Source of the DNA: Proteobacteria bacterium UBA6156
GTDB lineage: Bacteria; Pseudomonadota; Alphaproteobacteria; UBA2136; UBA6156
NCBI GenBank assembly: GCA_002422365.1
Contig: DIUO01000031.1
Location: forward strand, 86,022 to 100,170
Reading direction: 5' to 3'
DNA length: 14,149 nt
Shown: positions 13,614 through 14,149 of the stretch, piece after piece
How positions within the stretch are numbered: the first letter of the stretch is position 1
How the letters are laid out: each line of letters begins with the position of its first letter
The notes under the pieces: generated by a model
Told to the model about the DNA's origin: nothing
What the model saw: the letters and a program-made list of their open reading frames with translations, nothing else
Databases searched by the model: none
Program-made: the position numbers and the translations under genes

Positions 13614-13748
13614 ATGAAATCCCTTGTCATGCTGATACCAGTATTCCTTCTTGCGGCCTGCGCCAGCTTCGGGCCGCAGAAAAAGGACAATCTCGAAAAA
13701 TCCCCCTGTGCCTGTGAGGAGCTTGTGAACCATGCAAGGCTTTCCTGA
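13614..13748 (+). CDS. virB7: VirB7-like small lipoprotein
   Basis: A 44-aa protein, shorter than most gene finders report. It has a complete signal and lipobox LLAAC, with lipidated C16, then a short charged tail with two further cysteines (C32, C34). VirB7 lipoproteins anchor the outer-membrane core with VirB9, often through a disulphide, and the extra cysteines are compatible with that. AGGA (13605-13608) overlaps the virB6 stop and stands 5 nt before the ATG. Its 3' end overlaps the virB8 start by 17 nt in another frame. Position between virB6 and virB8 is the canonical one, which makes the call much firmer than the sequence alone would. Confidence 0.85.
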   Translation: MKSLVMLIPVFLLAACASFGPQKKDNLEKSPCACEELVNHARLS

Positions 13749-14149
13749 GAGAGGGCAGGGGCCGGATATCATCCTCGGCCTCGCCTACGACAAGGCCATA
13801 CGGCTTAACCGGGTTCTTTACATGCTGATAGGCTTGCTCGGCGCGGTGGTGCTTTTGCTGGCGCTCAGCATCACCTTCATGTTGCCGCTGAAGCAGACCC
13901 AGCCATACTTCATTCCTATCGCGGAAGTGGGGCGTACCCATTATTACGACATCATCCCTGCCAGAAAGCTCACCCAGAGCCAACTTTATGAACTGACGCG
14001 GGATTACCTGCGGCGGTATGTGGTGAATCGCCATACCGTGGATGACGTGACCGAAAAGCCGCGTTTCCGACTGGTGAAGGCCCAAAGTGCCGATGACGTA
14101 TTTGCCATGCTGAAGAAGGAATACCAGACCTTCAAGGACAAGATGCCGA
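13732..14149 (+). CDS. virB8: VirB8-like T4SS inner-membrane protein, cut by window edge
   Basis: An open frame from the ATG at 13732 to the right edge (139 codons seen, no stop). It begins with a short cytoplasmic segment ending in AYDKAIRLNRVLY. One transmembrane helix (about 31-51) follows, then MLPLKQTQPYFIPI, which matches the VirB8 pattern just after the membrane ('LxPLKxxxPYxIxV'), and the first part of the NTF2-like periplasmic domain. VirB8 is an assembly factor bridging the inner-membrane complex and the outer core. GAGGAG in the virB7 coding region supplies a ribosome binding site about 10 nt upstream. The remainder, and presumably virB9-virB11 and virD4, lie to the right. Confidence 0.88.
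   Translation, partial: MQGFPERGQGPDIILGLAYDKAIRLNRVLYMLIGLLGAVVLLLALSITFMLPLKQTQPYFIPIAEVGRTHYYDIIPARKLTQSQLYELTRDYLRRYVVNRHTVDDVTEKPRFRLVKAQSADDVFAMLKKEYQTFKDKMP

Noticed and set aside
13627..14085. Minus-strand open frame opposite virB7 and virB8
   Set aside because: The plus strand encodes well-ordered VirB7- and VirB8-like proteins with ribosome binding sites, and the minus product has no protein-like pattern.

Overview
The window looks like one end of an integrative and conjugative element (ICE) from a proteobacterium. Positions 1-43 carry, on the minus strand, the 3' part of a tRNA-Arg(ACG) gene: anticodon arm, variable loop, T arm and the start of the acceptor strand. The D-arm half is missing and element DNA follows directly, which is how a tRNA-targeted attachment site appears after integration. 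A tyrosine recombinase gene reads inward from it. The alphaproteobacterial look of the tRNA and of the transfer genes is an impression only; I cannot name a genus.

Layout: (1) att site, putative arm-type repeats and integrase (1-1377). (2) A hipBA toxin-antitoxin operon with a near-consensus promoter and a palindrome inside it (about 1385-3075). (3) A convergent 133-aa protein of unknown function, with its ribosome binding site in the loop of a perfect hairpin, then a divergent regulatory region (3070-3659). (4) A secreted protein ending in three cysteine-framed repeats (3660-4832). (5) A non-coding stretch (4833-5090) with an iteron-like array, six TCTACC motifs exactly 21 bp apart plus a seventh, followed by a close match to the MOBP-type nic sequence: a probable oriT. 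(6) mobC-like and MOBP relaxase genes (5091-6907). (7) A minus-strand, visibly more AT-rich cargo cassette (6908-8372): a 99-aa unknown protein and a 367-aa protein with two PD-(D/E)XK-like nuclease domains. (8) The start of a VirB-type type IV secretion operon, virB2-virB3-virB4-virB5-eex-like lipoprotein-virB6-virB7-virB8 (8480 to past the right edge), tightly packed with several stop/start overlaps.

Working together: relaxase and MobC-like protein would nick at oriT, and the VirB channel would export the strand. With the nic site read on the minus strand, the leading end runs leftwards through the iterons, secreted protein, hipBA and integrase, so maintenance genes would enter the recipient first and the transfer genes last. 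The coupling protein (VirD4), VirB9-VirB11 and the other att end are not in the window and are expected to the right. The cargo most likely to hide something undescribed is the two-nuclease cassette between the relaxase and virB2. The most striking non-coding signal is the 21-bp iteron array beside the nic-like site.
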